A stretch of DNA of 64,000 bases from Rhodococcus yananensis. GTDB lineage: Bacteria; Actinomycetota; Actinomycetes; Mycobacteriales; Mycobacteriaceae. A program made the position numbers and the translations under genes. This document shows, one piece after another, positions 10,100 through 18,182 of the stretch; positions within the stretch are counted from its first letter, which is position 1; every line of letters starts with the position of its first letter. Below the pieces are notes generated by a model. It saw only the letters and a list, made by a program, of their open reading frames with translations. It had not been told where the DNA came from and made no database searches. Location: the NCBI RefSeq assembly GCF_020515525.1, contig NZ_JAIYEP010000011.1:26099-90098 (forward strand), in the 5' to 3' direction.

Positions 10100-10212
10100 G
10101 CCGGGCCCGCGGTCTCGGTCGGGTGACGTTGCGGCGAGATCCGGGCACACCGGACGGGCGGAACGTTGCATGGCGGTCACAATCGACTGTTGCCCGGTTC
10201 ACATGCAGCCAG

Positions 10213-10218
10213 TACGCT
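10213..10218 (+). promoter_or_regulatory. -10-like TACGCT before a short ORF
   Basis: TACGCT is followed by eight bases and then ATG at 10227, close to the leaderless spacing seen elsewhere in the window. It is probably the promoter for the hydrolase transcript as well. Confidence 0.45.
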
Positions 10219-10226
10219 CACCCGGC

Positions 10227-10289
10227 ATGCAACAGTGGACCGTAACGATCAGCCCCTCGGATGCGGTCCGGAACGGCACGCCCGGGTGA
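10227..10289 (+). CDS. Possible 20-residue leader ORF ahead of the hydrolase gene
   Basis: ATG 10227 lies eight bases after a -10-like hexamer and opens a 20-codon frame ending at 10289, 26 bases before the hydrolase start. It has no ribosome site and would need leaderless initiation. The peptide (starting MQQWTVTI) shows no run of one amino acid that would suggest attenuation. It could be a chance frame inside a 5' leader. Confidence 0.3.
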   Translation: MQQWTVTISPSDAVRNGTPG

Positions 10290-10315
10290 CCCTGCGGCGT
10301 CGGTAGGAGACGGTC

Positions 10316-11353
10316 ATGGGTACCTCACGAACACGTCAGCTCCGTCCTGTTCCCGATGTGGAGACGCGCCTGGTCTTCCGGACCGTGCACGGTTACCGCC
10401 GCGCGTTCCGCATGGCCGGCAGCGGCCCAGCACTGCTGCTCATCCACGGAATCGGCGACAACTCGTCGACCTGGCAGGAACTCATTCCGCATCTCGCCCG
10501 GAAGTACACGGTCATCGCACCCGACCTTCTCGGCCACGGCCGGTCCGACAAGCCGCGCGCCGACTACTCGGTCGCGGCCTACGCCAACGGCATGCGCGAC
10601 CTACTGACCGTCCTCGGTATCGACAAGGTCACGGTGATCGGGCACTCCCTCGGCGGCGGCGTCGCGATGCAGTTCGCGTACCAGTTCCCGGACCGCGTCG
10701 AACGTCTCGTCCTCGTCTCCTCCGGTGGCGTGACCAAGGACGTCCACCCCGTCCTGAGACTCGTGTCGCTGCCGATGGTCAGCGACGCACTCAAGCTGCT
10801 GCGTGTTCCCGGTGTCATGCCTGCCGTCAAGGTCGTGGGCACAGCACTCGGCCAGCTCGATCGATCACCGTTGCGGCCCGGCGAGCTCCTGCACGACCTC
10901 GACGACCTCGTGCGCATCCTCGCCGAGCTACCCGATCCCACCGCCTACGAGGCGTATCTCCGGACCTTGCGCGCGGTCGTGGACTGGCGCGGCCAGGTCG
11001 TGACGATGCTCGACCGCAGTTACCTCACCGAGCATCTGCCCGTCCAGCTCATCTGGGGCGATCAGGACACCGTCATCCCCGCCTCGCACGCCTACCTGGC
11101 GCATTCTGCGATGCCGGGTTCGCAGCTCGAAATCTTCCGCGGGGCCGGACACTTCCCGTTCCGTGACGCGCCGATGCGTTTCCTCCGCGTGGTCGAACAG
11201 TTCCTCGAATCGACACCCCCGCTCGCCTACGACGAGGACCGGTGGCGGCAACTGCTGCTCACCGGAGTGAGCGAAGCACGGATCGGCGGCGGCGCCACCA
11301 CCCGCATGGCGGTCCTGGACGCCATGGGCGCCGACGAGCGCAGCGCGACCTGA
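10316..11353 (+). CDS. Alpha/beta hydrolase
   Basis: This is a 345-residue alpha/beta-fold hydrolase. The oxyanion loop motif LLIHGIG lies at 42-48, and the nucleophile is Ser111 in GHSLGG. The acid is Asp251 (or Asp249) in WGDQDTVIP, and His279 sits in GAGHFPF, so the triad is complete. There is no signal peptide. The family includes esterases, lipases and C-C hydrolases, and the substrate cannot be told. It matches the position of M. tuberculosis Rv2715. AGGAG lies seven bases before ATG 10316. The C-terminal tail after residue 300 (EDRWRQLLLTG) is an extra helix common in the mycobacterial relatives. Confidence 0.88.
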   Translation: MGTSRTRQLRPVPDVETRLVFRTVHGYRRAFRMAGSGPALLLIHGIGDNSSTWQELIPHLARKYTVIAPDLLGHGRSDKPRADYSVAAYANGMRDLLTVLGIDKVTVIGHSLGGGVAMQFAYQFPDRVERLVLVSSGGVTKDVHPVLRLVSLPMVSDALKLLRVPGVMPAVKVVGTALGQLDRSPLRPGELLHDLDDLVRILAELPDPTAYEAYLRTLRAVVDWRGQVVTMLDRSYLTEHLPVQLIWGDQDTVIPASHAYLAHSAMPGSQLEIFRGAGHFPFRDAPMRFLRVVEQFLESTPPLAYDEDRWRQLLLTGVSEARIGGGATTRMAVLDAMGADERSAT

Positions 11354-11386
11354 GCGCCGGTGACCGACACCGTCACCACCTCCGTC

Positions 11387-11392
11387 TAGCCT
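11387..11392 (+). promoter_or_regulatory. Leaderless-type -10 box (TAGCCT) of the DUF3516 helicase
   Basis: TAGCCT is followed by exactly six bases and then GTG 11399, so the transcript probably starts at or next to the start codon. Confidence 0.6.
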
Positions 11393-11398
11393 GGAGCA

Positions 11399-13918
11399 GT
11401 GCTGCTACCGGACCTGATCCCCGAATCCGTCGACCCAGAATCCGTCGACCCCGACTCCGTGTTCGACGCGTTCACCACCTGGACGACCGATCGCGGGATC
11501 TCGCTGTACCCGGCGCAGGAGGAAGCGCTCATGGAGCTCGTCTCCGGGGCCAACGTCATCCTCGCGACCCCGACGGGGTCCGGAAAATCGATGGTGGCCC
11601 TCGGTGCACACTTCCACGCGCTCGCGACCGGTCGACGCACCTTCTACACGGCACCCATCAAGGCCCTGGTGAGCGAGAAGTTCTTCGCCCTGTGCGACGT
11701 GTTCGGTGCCGATCTCGTCGGAATGATGACCGGTGACGCATCGGTCAACTCGGATGCTCCGATCATCTGCGCCACCGCCGAGATCGTCGCGAACCTCGCG
11801 TTGCGCGAGGGGCCGGACTCCGACATCGGCCAGATCGTCATGGACGAGTTCCACTACTACTCCGAGCCCGACCGCGGGTGGGCCTGGCAGGTTCCCCTCG
11901 TCGAATTGCCTCGCGCACAGTTCCTTCTGATGTCCGCGACGCTCGGCGACGTGAGCTTCCTGTGCCGGGACCTCACTCGTCGCACGGGCCTCCCGACGGT
12001 GGAGGTGTCCGGGTCCGAGCGCCCCGTTCCGCTGTCGTTCTCCTACTCGCAGGTGCCCATCGGTGAGGCCATCGAAGAGTTGGTCACCACACACCAGGCA
12101 CCCGTGTACGTCGTGCACTTCACGCAGGCGGCGGCGCTCGAACGCGCCCAAGCGCTCACCAGCGTGAACATGTGCTCGAAGGCGGAGAAGGACGCGATCG
12201 CCGACGCCCTCGGCGGTTTCCGGTTCACCACCGGATTCGGCAAGACCCTCTCCCGGCTGGTCCGGCACGGCATCGGAGTGCACCACGCCGGGATGCTGCC
12301 GAAGTACCGACGTCTGATCGAGAAGCTGGCGCAGGAGGGGTTGCTCAAGGTCATCTGCGGCACCGACACCCTCGGAGTGGGGATCAACGTGCCGATCCGC
12401 ACCGTGCTGCTGACCGGACTGACGAAATACGACGGCACCCGCACCCGTCAGCTCAAGGCCCGCGAGTTCCATCAGATCGCCGGCCGGGCCGGTCGCGCCG
12501 GATTCGACACCATGGGCACCGTCGTCGTGCAGGCACCCGAGCACGAGATCGAGAACGTCCGCGCGCTCGCCAAAGCGGGCGACGACCCGAAGAAGCGCCG
12601 CAAGGTACAGCGCAAGAAGGCACCGGAAGGCTTCGTGTCCTGGGGGGAAGGCACCTTCGACAAGCTCGTCGCGGCCTCCCCCGAGCCTCTCCGGTCACGG
12701 TTCGCGGTGAGCAACTCGATGCTGCTCAACGTGATCGCCCGCCCGGGGAACTGCTTCGACGCGATGCGGCATCTGCTCGAGGAGAACCACGAGCCCCGGC
12801 CCGCTCAGCGCAAGCACATCCTCAAGGCGATATCCCTGTACCGCGGGTTGTTGCAGGCCGGTGTCGTCCAGCAACTCGACGAGCCCGACGAGGACGGGCG
12901 ACGCGCGCGGTTGACCGTCGACCTGCAACGCGATTTCGCTCTCAATCAACCGCTGTCGCCGTTCGCCCTGGCAGCCCTGGAACTGCTCGACGTCGAGTCC
13001 CCGTCGTACGCCCTCGATGTCGTGTCGGTGATCGAGTCGACGCTCGACGACCCGAGGCAGATCCTCATGGCCCAGCAGCACGCGGCGCGCGGCGAGGCCG
13101 TGGCCGAGATGAAGGCCGACGGGATCGAGTACGAGGAACGGATGGAGTTGCTCGAGGAGATCACCTGGCCCAAGCCGCTCGCCGATCTGCTCGGACCCGC
13201 GTTCGAGACGTACCGGGCCGGGCATCCGTGGGTATCGGAGTTCCCGCTGTCGCCGAAGTCGGTGGTCCGCGACATGGTCGAGCGCGCCATGACGTTCTCC
13301 GATCTGGTGAGCCACTACGGGCTCGCGCGCTCGGAGGGTTCGGTGCTGCGCTATCTCGCCGATGCCTACCGTGCGCTGCGGCAGACCGTTCCCGATTCCG
13401 CGCGTACCGACGAACTCGAGGATCTCATCGAGTGGCTCGGTGAACTGGTGCGGCAGGTGGACTCGTCGCTCCTCGACGAATGGGAGGCCCTCACCGATCC
13501 CGGGACCGAATCCGACGATCAGCAGGTCGCGTTCGGCGCCGACATCCCGCGCCCGGTGTCCGCCAACGCCCGCGCCTTCCGGGTCATGGTACGCAACGCG
13601 ATGTTCAGGAGGGTCGACCTCGCATCCCGCCGACGTTGGGACGATCTGGCCGGGCTGGGCGACGGCCTCGATGCCGCGGACTGGTCGGACCTTCTGGAGT
13701 TGTACTTCGACGAGTACGACGAGATCGGCACGGGCCCGGACGCGCGCGGCCCCCAGTTGTTCTCGGTGGAGGTCGGCGACGATGTGTGGCGGGTGCGGCA
13801 GACCCTGCAGGATCCTCGGGGTGATCACGGCTGGGCACTGGTCGGCGAGGTGAACCTGGCGGAATCCGATGCCGCCGGCGAGGTGGTGTTCGACGAGTTC
13901 GAGATCGTCGAAGGTTGA
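11399..13918 (+). CDS. DEAD/DEAH-box helicase with C-terminal DUF3516
   Basis: This 839-residue superfamily 2 helicase resembles Ski2-type RNA helicases. Motif I is ATPTGSGKS, motif II is MDEFHYY (a DEFH rather than DEAD box), motif III is LMSATLGD and motif VI is QIAGRAGRAG. The second RecA domain includes GVHHAGMLPKYRRLIE. The region from about 410 is the DUF3516 domain special to actinobacteria. The RNA or DNA substrate is unknown. GTG 11399 is taken as a leaderless start. The opening contains a small repeat (ESVDP twice, then DSV). The next gene begins 20 bases after the stop with its own -10. Confidence 0.88.
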   Translation: MLLPDLIPESVDPESVDPDSVFDAFTTWTTDRGISLYPAQEEALMELVSGANVILATPTGSGKSMVALGAHFHALATGRRTFYTAPIKALVSEKFFALCDVFGADLVGMMTGDASVNSDAPIICATAEIVANLALREGPDSDIGQIVMDEFHYYSEPDRGWAWQVPLVELPRAQFLLMSATLGDVSFLCRDLTRRTGLPTVEVSGSERPVPLSFSYSQVPIGEAIEELVTTHQAPVYVVHFTQAAALERAQALTSVNMCSKAEKDAIADALGGFRFTTGFGKTLSRLVRHGIGVHHAGMLPKYRRLIEKLAQEGLLKVICGTDTLGVGINVPIRTVLLTGLTKYDGTRTRQLKAREFHQIAGRAGRAGFDTMGTVVVQAPEHEIENVRALAKAGDDPKKRRKVQRKKAPEGFVSWGEGTFDKLVAASPEPLRSRFAVSNSMLLNVIARPGNCFDAMRHLLEENHEPRPAQRKHILKAISLYRGLLQAGVVQQLDEPDEDGRRARLTVDLQRDFALNQPLSPFALAALELLDVESPSYALDVVSVIESTLDDPRQILMAQQHAARGEAVAEMKADGIEYEERMELLEEITWPKPLADLLGPAFETYRAGHPWVSEFPLSPKSVVRDMVERAMTFSDLVSHYGLARSEGSVLRYLADAYRALRQTVPDSARTDELEDLIEWLGELVRQVDSSLLDEWEALTDPGTESDDQQVAFGADIPRPVSANARAFRVMVRNAMFRRVDLASRRRWDDLAGLGDGLDAADWSDLLELYFDEYDEIGTGPDARGPQLFSVEVGDDVWRVRQTLQDPRGDHGWALVGEVNLAESDAAGEVVFDEFEIVEG

Positions 13919-13926
13919 GCGACCGC

Positions 13927-13932
13927 TACGCT
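13927..13932 (+). promoter_or_regulatory. Leaderless-type -10 box (TACGCT)
   Basis: TACGCT is followed by six bases and then GTG 13939. It lies just after the helicase stop codon, so the downstream gene can be transcribed on its own. Confidence 0.6.
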
Positions 13933-13938
13933 GACGCG

Positions 13939-14712
13939 GTGGACGATGAGGCGGCGACGTTCCGACTGGCGTATGTGCCCGGGGTGACCCCCGGCAAGTG
14001 GGTGCGGGTGTGGTCCGAGCGTCGCCCGGACGTGCCGATCGAACTGATCACGGTCGCCGCCACCGACGGCGCCGCATGCGTCCGCGACGGCATCGCCGAC
14101 ATCGCCCTCCTGCGGCTTCCCCTCGAACGTGACGGACTGTCGGTGATTCCGCTGTACACCGAGGTTTCGGTCGTGGTGGTGCCGAAGGAGCACGCGATCT
14201 CCGCCGTCGACGAGGTGACCGTCGCCGACCTGCAGGACGAGACGGTGCTGCATCCGTTGGACGACGTCCTCGACTGGGTGGCCCTGCCCGGCGAGGAGGC
14301 GTTCGAGCGGCCGGTGGACACCGAACTCGCGATCTCGCACGTCGCGTCCGAGGTCGGTGTCCTCGTCACACCGCAATCGCTGGCGCGCCTTCATCATCGC
14401 CGCGATCTGACGTACCGCCCGGTGGCGGACGCGCCGCAATCGCAGGTGGGTCTGGTGTGGCGGAGCGATCACACCACCGATCTCGTCGACGAGTTCGTCG
14501 GGATCGTGCGCGGCCGTACCGCGAACTCCTCTCGGGGCCGGACGATCGTGCCGGACGACGGTTCCGGCGATCAGGGTGGCGGGACCGCGAAGCGTCGCGG
14601 CGCCAGACAGGGTTCACAACCGCGGAAGGTCGTCGGTGACAAGACCCCGAAGGTGCGCCGCGGAGGCACCGGCCGCGCGAAGGGATCGGGCAGACCCCGG
14701 CGCCGGCGCTGA
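13939..14712 (+). CDS. LysR-type ligand-binding-domain protein without a DNA-binding domain
   Basis: This 257-residue protein opens directly with the ligand-binding fold of LysR regulators (FRLAYVPGVTPGKWVRVW, then DIALLRLPL and VVVVPKEHAIS). The usual N-terminal helix-turn-helix is absent. Residues 195-257 form a disordered, strongly basic tail rich in Arg, Lys, Gly and Ser, ending RPRRRR. Such a tail could bind nucleic acid. The start is fixed by the -10 box and by the beginning of the conserved fold; GTG 13939 has no ribosome site. I recognise the class (LysR substrate-binding domain proteins found next to DUF3516 helicases) but no known role. Confidence 0.75.
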   Translation: MDDEAATFRLAYVPGVTPGKWVRVWSERRPDVPIELITVAATDGAACVRDGIADIALLRLPLERDGLSVIPLYTEVSVVVVPKEHAISAVDEVTVADLQDETVLHPLDDVLDWVALPGEEAFERPVDTELAISHVASEVGVLVTPQSLARLHHRRDLTYRPVADAPQSQVGLVWRSDHTTDLVDEFVGIVRGRTANSSRGRTIVPDDGSGDQGGGTAKRRGARQGSQPRKVVGDKTPKVRRGGTGRAKGSGRPRRRR

Positions 14713-14739
14713 ACTCGGGTGCGGGTGTCGGCGGTGCCG

Positions 14740-15669
14740 TCAGTCGGGCGCGCGGGTGTGTGCGGGAGCGTGTGTGCGCAGGACGTCGGCCAGGATCCGG
14801 TAGTGGTCGGCGCGTGCGCTCGATGCCCGGAACACCAACCCGATCGTGCGGCCGGGTTGGGGGTCGGCGAACCGTGCGACCGCGAGTTCGCCGCCGGCGG
14901 TCTCGACCGAGACCGCGGACTCGGGAACGAGTGTCACACCGAGACCGCCCGCGACACACCGCACGATCGTCGCGAGTGAGGTCGCCCGCGTGTCCCCGGC
15001 ATCGGGGCGCGCGTCGGCGGATCGGCACAGGTCCAGGGCTTGGTCGCGCAGACAGTGACCTTCGTCGAGCAGCAGCAGCGGAAGGTCGCCGAGCACGCCC
15101 GGGTGCAGGCCCCGCCGCCCCGCGAGATGATGCCCGGACGGAACGACGAGCACAAAATCCTCGATGTAGAGGGGAATCTCCACGACACCGGAGGCGTCGG
15201 CAGGCAGGGCCAGAACCGCGACGTCGAGGGTTCCTGCCCGCAGCGCGGCCAGCAATCGAGCGGTCTGGTCCTCGATCACGTGGACCGACAGGTTCGGCAT
15301 CGTGGTGCGCAGCTCGGGGAGTAGGCCCGGAAGGAAGTACGGGGCGACGGTGGGTATCAACCCGAGTCGCAACTGTCCACTGAAGCCGTCGGTGACACCC
15401 GCTGCGGCAGCGACGAATCCGTCGGCGGCGTCGAGTATCGCCTCGGCCTGCGGGAGCAGGCGCTCACCGGCCGCGGTGACGAGGACGCGCCGCGTGCTGC
15501 GCTCGATGAGTTGCACTCCGAGGCCGTTCTCGAGCGCGGCGAGTCCCTGCGACAGTGTGGGTTGACTCACATTCAATCGTGAAGCAGCGGTACCGAAGTG
15601 GCGATACGTGGCCACCGCCACGAACGCACGCAGCTGCGACAGGGTGGGCTGATAAGTCTGATCGGACAC
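14740..15669 (-). CDS. oxyR: Hydrogen-peroxide sensor OxyR (LysR family)
   Basis: This 309-residue LysR regulator has an N-terminal winged helix (LSQLRAFVAVATYRHFGTAA, SQPTLSQGLAALE). The redox pair is Cys206 in GHCLRDQ and Cys215 in LDLC, the same CLRDQ-x(4)-C spacing as E. coli OxyR. Oxidation by peroxide should form a disulfide and activate ahpC. GTG 15669 is chosen because TACACT lies seven bases upstream and the family begins here; an ATG at 15711 would add 14 unlikely residues. It is divergent from ahpCD, the classical mycobacterial layout. Unlike M. tuberculosis, whose oxyR is a broken pseudogene, this copy is intact. Confidence 0.93.
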   Translation of the reverse strand: MSDQTYQPTLSQLRAFVAVATYRHFGTAASRLNVSQPTLSQGLAALENGLGVQLIERSTRRVLVTAAGERLLPQAEAILDAADGFVAAAAGVTDGFSGQLRLGLIPTVAPYFLPGLLPELRTTMPNLSVHVIEDQTARLLAALRAGTLDVAVLALPADASGVVEIPLYIEDFVLVVPSGHHLAGRRGLHPGVLGDLPLLLLDEGHCLRDQALDLCRSADARPDAGDTRATSLATIVRCVAGGLGVTLVPESAVSVETAGGELAVARFADPQPGRTIGLVFRASSARADHYRILADVLRTHAPAHTRAPD

Positions 15670-15676
15670 GCCTATC

Positions 15677-15682
15677 AGTGTA
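15677..15682 (-). promoter_or_regulatory. Leaderless-type -10 box (TACACT) of oxyR
   Basis: On the minus strand TACACT is followed by seven bases and then the GTG start of oxyR. The 194-bp intergenic region (15670-15863) must also hold the OxyR site and the ahpC promoter. The AT-richer part around 15690-15720 is the likeliest place, but I cannot fix an operator. Confidence 0.55.
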
Positions 15683-15810
15683 GTGCCACCTATCACCTTT
15701 ACCTTTTGCAAACTTTCCGGCAGGATGGTTCTCGTACCGGAGATCGGCCCGCGAGGGCCGTCCGGAAGCGCACGAATCCCCCGTCATCGGATGGCCGTGC
15801 GCGATCGACG

Positions 15811-15846
15811 CGCTTGTTCACGAGACACCGCTTGTTCACGAGACAC
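15811..15846 (+). repeat. Two perfect adjacent 18-bp direct repeats in the ahpC leader
   Basis: The unit CGCTTGTTCACGAGACAC occurs at 15811-15828 and again at 15829-15846 with no spacer. It ends 17 bases before the ahpC ATG. A shortened echo (CACGAGA) follows at about 15848. It may be a slippage duplication in the 5' leader or a paired regulator or RNA element. Confidence 0.9.
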
Positions 15847-15863
15847 CCACGAGAGGACCGAGA

Positions 15864-16454
15864 ATGGCACTGCTGACCATCGGCGATCAGTTCCCCGCTT
15901 TCAACCTGAAGGCCCTCATCGGCGGCGACCTGACGCAGGTCGACGCCAGCGCACCCGACGACTACTTCACCACCATCACCAGCGACGACTACGCCGGCAA
16001 GTGGAAGATCGTCTTCTTCTGGCCGAAGGACTTCACCTTCGTCTGCCCCACCGAGATCGCTGCGTTCGGCAAGCTGAACGAGGAGTTCGCGGACCGCGAC
16101 GCACAGGTACTCGGCGCTTCGGTGGACAACGAGTTCGTCCACTTCCAGTGGCGCGCCCAGCACGAGGATCTGAAGACCCTCCCCTTCCCGATGCTCTCGG
16201 ACCTCAACCGCGAACTCGTCTCGGCCACCGGCGTCCTCAACAAGGACGGCGTCGCCGATCGCGCGACCTTCATCGTCGACCCGAACAACGAGATCCAGTT
16301 CGTCTCCGTGACGGCAGGTTCGGTGGGCCGCAACGTCGACGAGGTGCTCCGCGTCCTCGACGCCCTCCAGTCCGACGAGCTGTGCGCATGCAACTGGAAG
16401 AAGAACGACCCGACGCTCAACGCGGGTGAACTCGTCAAGGCGGCGCTGCAGTGA
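15864..16454 (+). CDS. ahpC: Alkyl hydroperoxide reductase, peroxiredoxin subunit
   Basis: This 196-residue 2-Cys peroxiredoxin reduces hydrogen peroxide, organic hydroperoxides and peroxynitrite. The peroxidatic Cys61 is in FTFVCPTE, and the resolving cysteines are Cys174 and Cys176 in LCACNW. These numbers match M. tuberculosis AhpC, which uses AhpD rather than AhpF as its electron donor. ATG 15864 is preceded by GAGAGGA. The stop overlaps the ahpD start by four bases. Expression should be under OxyR from the divergent intergenic region. Confidence 0.97.
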   Translation: MALLTIGDQFPAFNLKALIGGDLTQVDASAPDDYFTTITSDDYAGKWKIVFFWPKDFTFVCPTEIAAFGKLNEEFADRDAQVLGASVDNEFVHFQWRAQHEDLKTLPFPMLSDLNRELVSATGVLNKDGVADRATFIVDPNNEIQFVSVTAGSVGRNVDEVLRVLDALQSDELCACNWKKNDPTLNAGELVKAALQ

Positions 16455-16990
16455 GTGTCGAGAACCTGAAGAACGCCCTCCCCGAGTACGCGAAGGACCT
16501 CAAGCTCAACCTGGGTTCCCTCGCGCGTTCCACCGAGCTCAACGAGCAGCAGCTGTGGGGCACCTTCCTCGCCGCTGCCGCCGCGACCCGGTCGGCGACC
16601 GTCCTGAAGGAGATCGCGGAGGAGGCCGCCGACGTGCTGTCCGCCGAGGCGTACAACGCCGCCCTCGGAGCCGCGTCCATCATGGGCATGAACAACGTCG
16701 CCTACCGAGCGAAGAGCTTCCTCGGTGACGACTACGCCCAGGTGCGCATGGGTCTGAGGATGAACATCATCGGCAACCCCGGCGTCGAGAAGGCCGACTT
16801 CGAACTCTGGTCGCTGGCCGTGTCCACGATCAACGGCTGCCACGACTGCACCGCCGCGCACGACAACGTCGTCCGCAAGGAAGGCCTCACCAAGGAGCAG
16901 GTCTTCGAGGCGGTCAAGGTCGCCGCGACCCTTCAGGGAGTCGCGCAGGCCGTCGTCGCCACCGAGATTCTCGCCGGCGCCGACGCCTGA
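16451..16990 (+). CDS. ahpD: Alkyl hydroperoxide reductase AhpD (carboxymuconolactone decarboxylase fold)
   Basis: This 179-residue helical protein passes electrons to AhpC. The active-site Cys-x-x-Cys is Cys130 and Cys133 in NGCHDC, with Glu118 and His137 forming the proton relay as in the M. tuberculosis enzyme. In that species the electrons come from dihydrolipoamide through Lpd and SucB. GTG 16451 overlaps the ahpC stop (GTGA), a standard coupled arrangement. A long palindrome ends the transcript. Confidence 0.96.
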   Translation: MSVENLKNALPEYAKDLKLNLGSLARSTELNEQQLWGTFLAAAAATRSATVLKEIAEEAADVLSAEAYNAALGAASIMGMNNVAYRAKSFLGDDYAQVRMGLRMNIIGNPGVEKADFELWSLAVSTINGCHDCTAAHDNVVRKEGLTKEQVFEAVKVAATLQGVAQAVVATEILAGADA

Positions 16991-17003
16991 CCCTGTGCCG
17001 TGC

Positions 17004-17041
17004 CGGAAGGCCCCTCCCGTTCGAACGGGAGGGGCCTTCCG
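17004..17041. terminator. 38-bp perfect palindrome, bidirectional terminator
   Basis: The sequence from 17004 to 17041 is fully self-complementary around TTCGAA and would form a stem of about 17 bp with a four-base loop. It lies between the ahpD stop and the end of the converging gene at 17045, so it can stop both transcripts. Confidence 0.85.
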
Positions 17042-17044
17042 TCG

Positions 17045-17746
17045 TCACCCGACGGACGGCCGATCTCCGGCCACGAGATCGTGCGGCCCCAGTGCCACCT
17101 CGATCTCGCCGCCCAACTCCACCCCCGGCGCCAGCGGCAACCTGTCACCGCTCCAGAATCGCCCCGGGTCGTACCAGTTGCTCCCGCGGCGACGCTGCTC
17201 GAGCAACCCCATCTCCTCCATCGTCACCGCGACGACCTCGGCGCAGTACGCGCTCTCGATCGACGCGGCCCCGTCACCACGCCGCCGCCGCGGCAGCCGG
17301 CCCGCGAACCACCGGCCCGCCAACTTCGCCGTCGACGGGAACGGGGTCCCGTCCAGTCGCGCGATGGTCCGCAACAACTGATCCTCCTGCGCGGCCGTCA
17401 CCGACGGCGCCAGCTGACGCAGCCAGCCCCGCTGTCCGTAACGCGCTCCCCACACCCGCACCGCGCTGCGCAGATCGTGCAACTGCACACCCCGCTGATG
17501 GCGACCGGTCCACATGTCGGGCAACGACTTCCCGAGTTCCGCATGCCACATCAGTGGCGGGAGGTCATCGAACGCAACCGTCATTCCGACGTGATTGACC
17601 GGCGCGTTCGTCAACGTCCTGATGGCCCGATCGGCGACGGTCGAACCGCGGAACACCCAGATGTCACCCGTCCGCGTCACCTCGATCGCCTCGTCGAGGG
17701 TGATCCTCGACCGACTCCCACGGGAGCCCGCACGCCCAGATTCCAT
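17045..17746 (-). CDS. Permuted papain-like (YiiX/NlpC-P60-type) protein
   Basis: This is a 233-residue protein. It carries GDIWVFRG near residue 27, then His in PVNHVGMTV near 51, and much later Cys in AYCAEVVAVTMEEMGLL near 168. A histidine before a cysteine that heads a helix is the hallmark of the circularly permuted NlpC/P60 group (YiiX, YaeF). Members act as amidases or thioesterases on cell-wall or lipid substrates, but the substrate here is unknown. No signal peptide is visible. Arg-rich patches (RLPRRRRG) are unusual. The call rests on motif order, not on a search. Confidence 0.6.
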   Translation of the reverse strand: MESGRAGSRGSRSRITLDEAIEVTRTGDIWVFRGSTVADRAIRTLTNAPVNHVGMTVAFDDLPPLMWHAELGKSLPDMWTGRHQRGVQLHDLRSAVRVWGARYGQRGWLRQLAPSVTAAQEDQLLRTIARLDGTPFPSTAKLAGRWFAGRLPRRRRGDGAASIESAYCAEVVAVTMEEMGLLEQRRRGSNWYDPGRFWSGDRLPLAPGVELGGEIEVALGPHDLVAGDRPSVG

Positions 17747-17819
17747 GCGCCCACCCTGCCACGCGCCGCACCGACACGGTCGGCATCCCCGGCGGCGTCC
17801 GACGGTCGGCGGCGGCGAC

Positions 17820-17825
17820 TACGCT
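17820..17825 (+). promoter_or_regulatory. Leaderless-type -10 box (TACGCT) before a leader ORF
   Basis: TACGCT is followed by seven bases and then ATG 17833, the start of a 20-codon frame that ends on the next gene's start codon. Confidence 0.55.
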
Positions 17826-17832
17826 CCCGATC

Positions 17833-17895
17833 ATGACCGACCCCACCACACGCGATGCCTCCCGCCGTCCCGCTCACGATCGGCACACACGATGA
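17833..17895 (+). CDS. Short leader ORF coupled to the 88-residue membrane protein
   Basis: ATG 17833 opens a 20-codon frame (starting MTDPTTRDASRR) whose stop TGA at 17893 overlaps the ATG at 17892 of the next gene (ATGA). With a -10 box seven bases upstream, this ATG would be the leaderless start. Ribosomes finishing here could re-start on the membrane-protein ORF, which has no clear ribosome site of its own. The peptide is rich in Arg, His and Asp with no attenuator-like run. Confidence 0.4.
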   Translation: MTDPTTRDASRRPAHDRHTR

Positions 17896-18158
17896 GCCGC
17901 CGACCGAACTCCCGCACCGTGTGGAAACTGTTGGGACTCGCCGGGATCGTGGGTGTCGCCGCCACCGGCGCCGTGGTCGCACGGAACGAACGTGCGCGTC
18001 GCGCGTACAGTCCCGAGGAAGTGCGCGCGGTGCTGCACGACCGTTACGCTCGCGCCGCAGCCGGCCACGACGGCGACGTCGAGGTCCCGCTCGAGGTCGT
18101 GCCCGCGAACCTGCGCTCGCGCATCCGGCGGCTGCTCACCCGCCTCCGTCGCCGCTGA
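17892..18158 (+). CDS. Small single-span membrane protein
   Basis: This is an 88-residue basic protein. A short positive N-terminus (MSRRPNSR) is followed by one hydrophobic segment (LLGLAGIVGVAATGAVV, about residues 13-29), then a cytosolic part with YSPEEVRAVLHDRYARA and an Arg-rich end. The charge pattern suggests a cytosolic tail after the span or a signal anchor. I do not recognise a family. Its start is chosen because it is the first in-frame ATG and overlaps the stop of the leader ORF. Confidence 0.6.
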   Translation: MSRRPNSRTVWKLLGLAGIVGVAATGAVVARNERARRAYSPEEVRAVLHDRYARAAAGHDGDVEVPLEVVPANLRSRIRRLLTRLRRR

Positions 18159-18182
18159 CATCCCGCGCTGAGCGCGACCCGA

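Noticed and set aside
8687..10180. 497-residue minus-strand frame over the PAC2 gene and the lipoprotein
   Set aside because: It crosses two supported genes; its composition is random.
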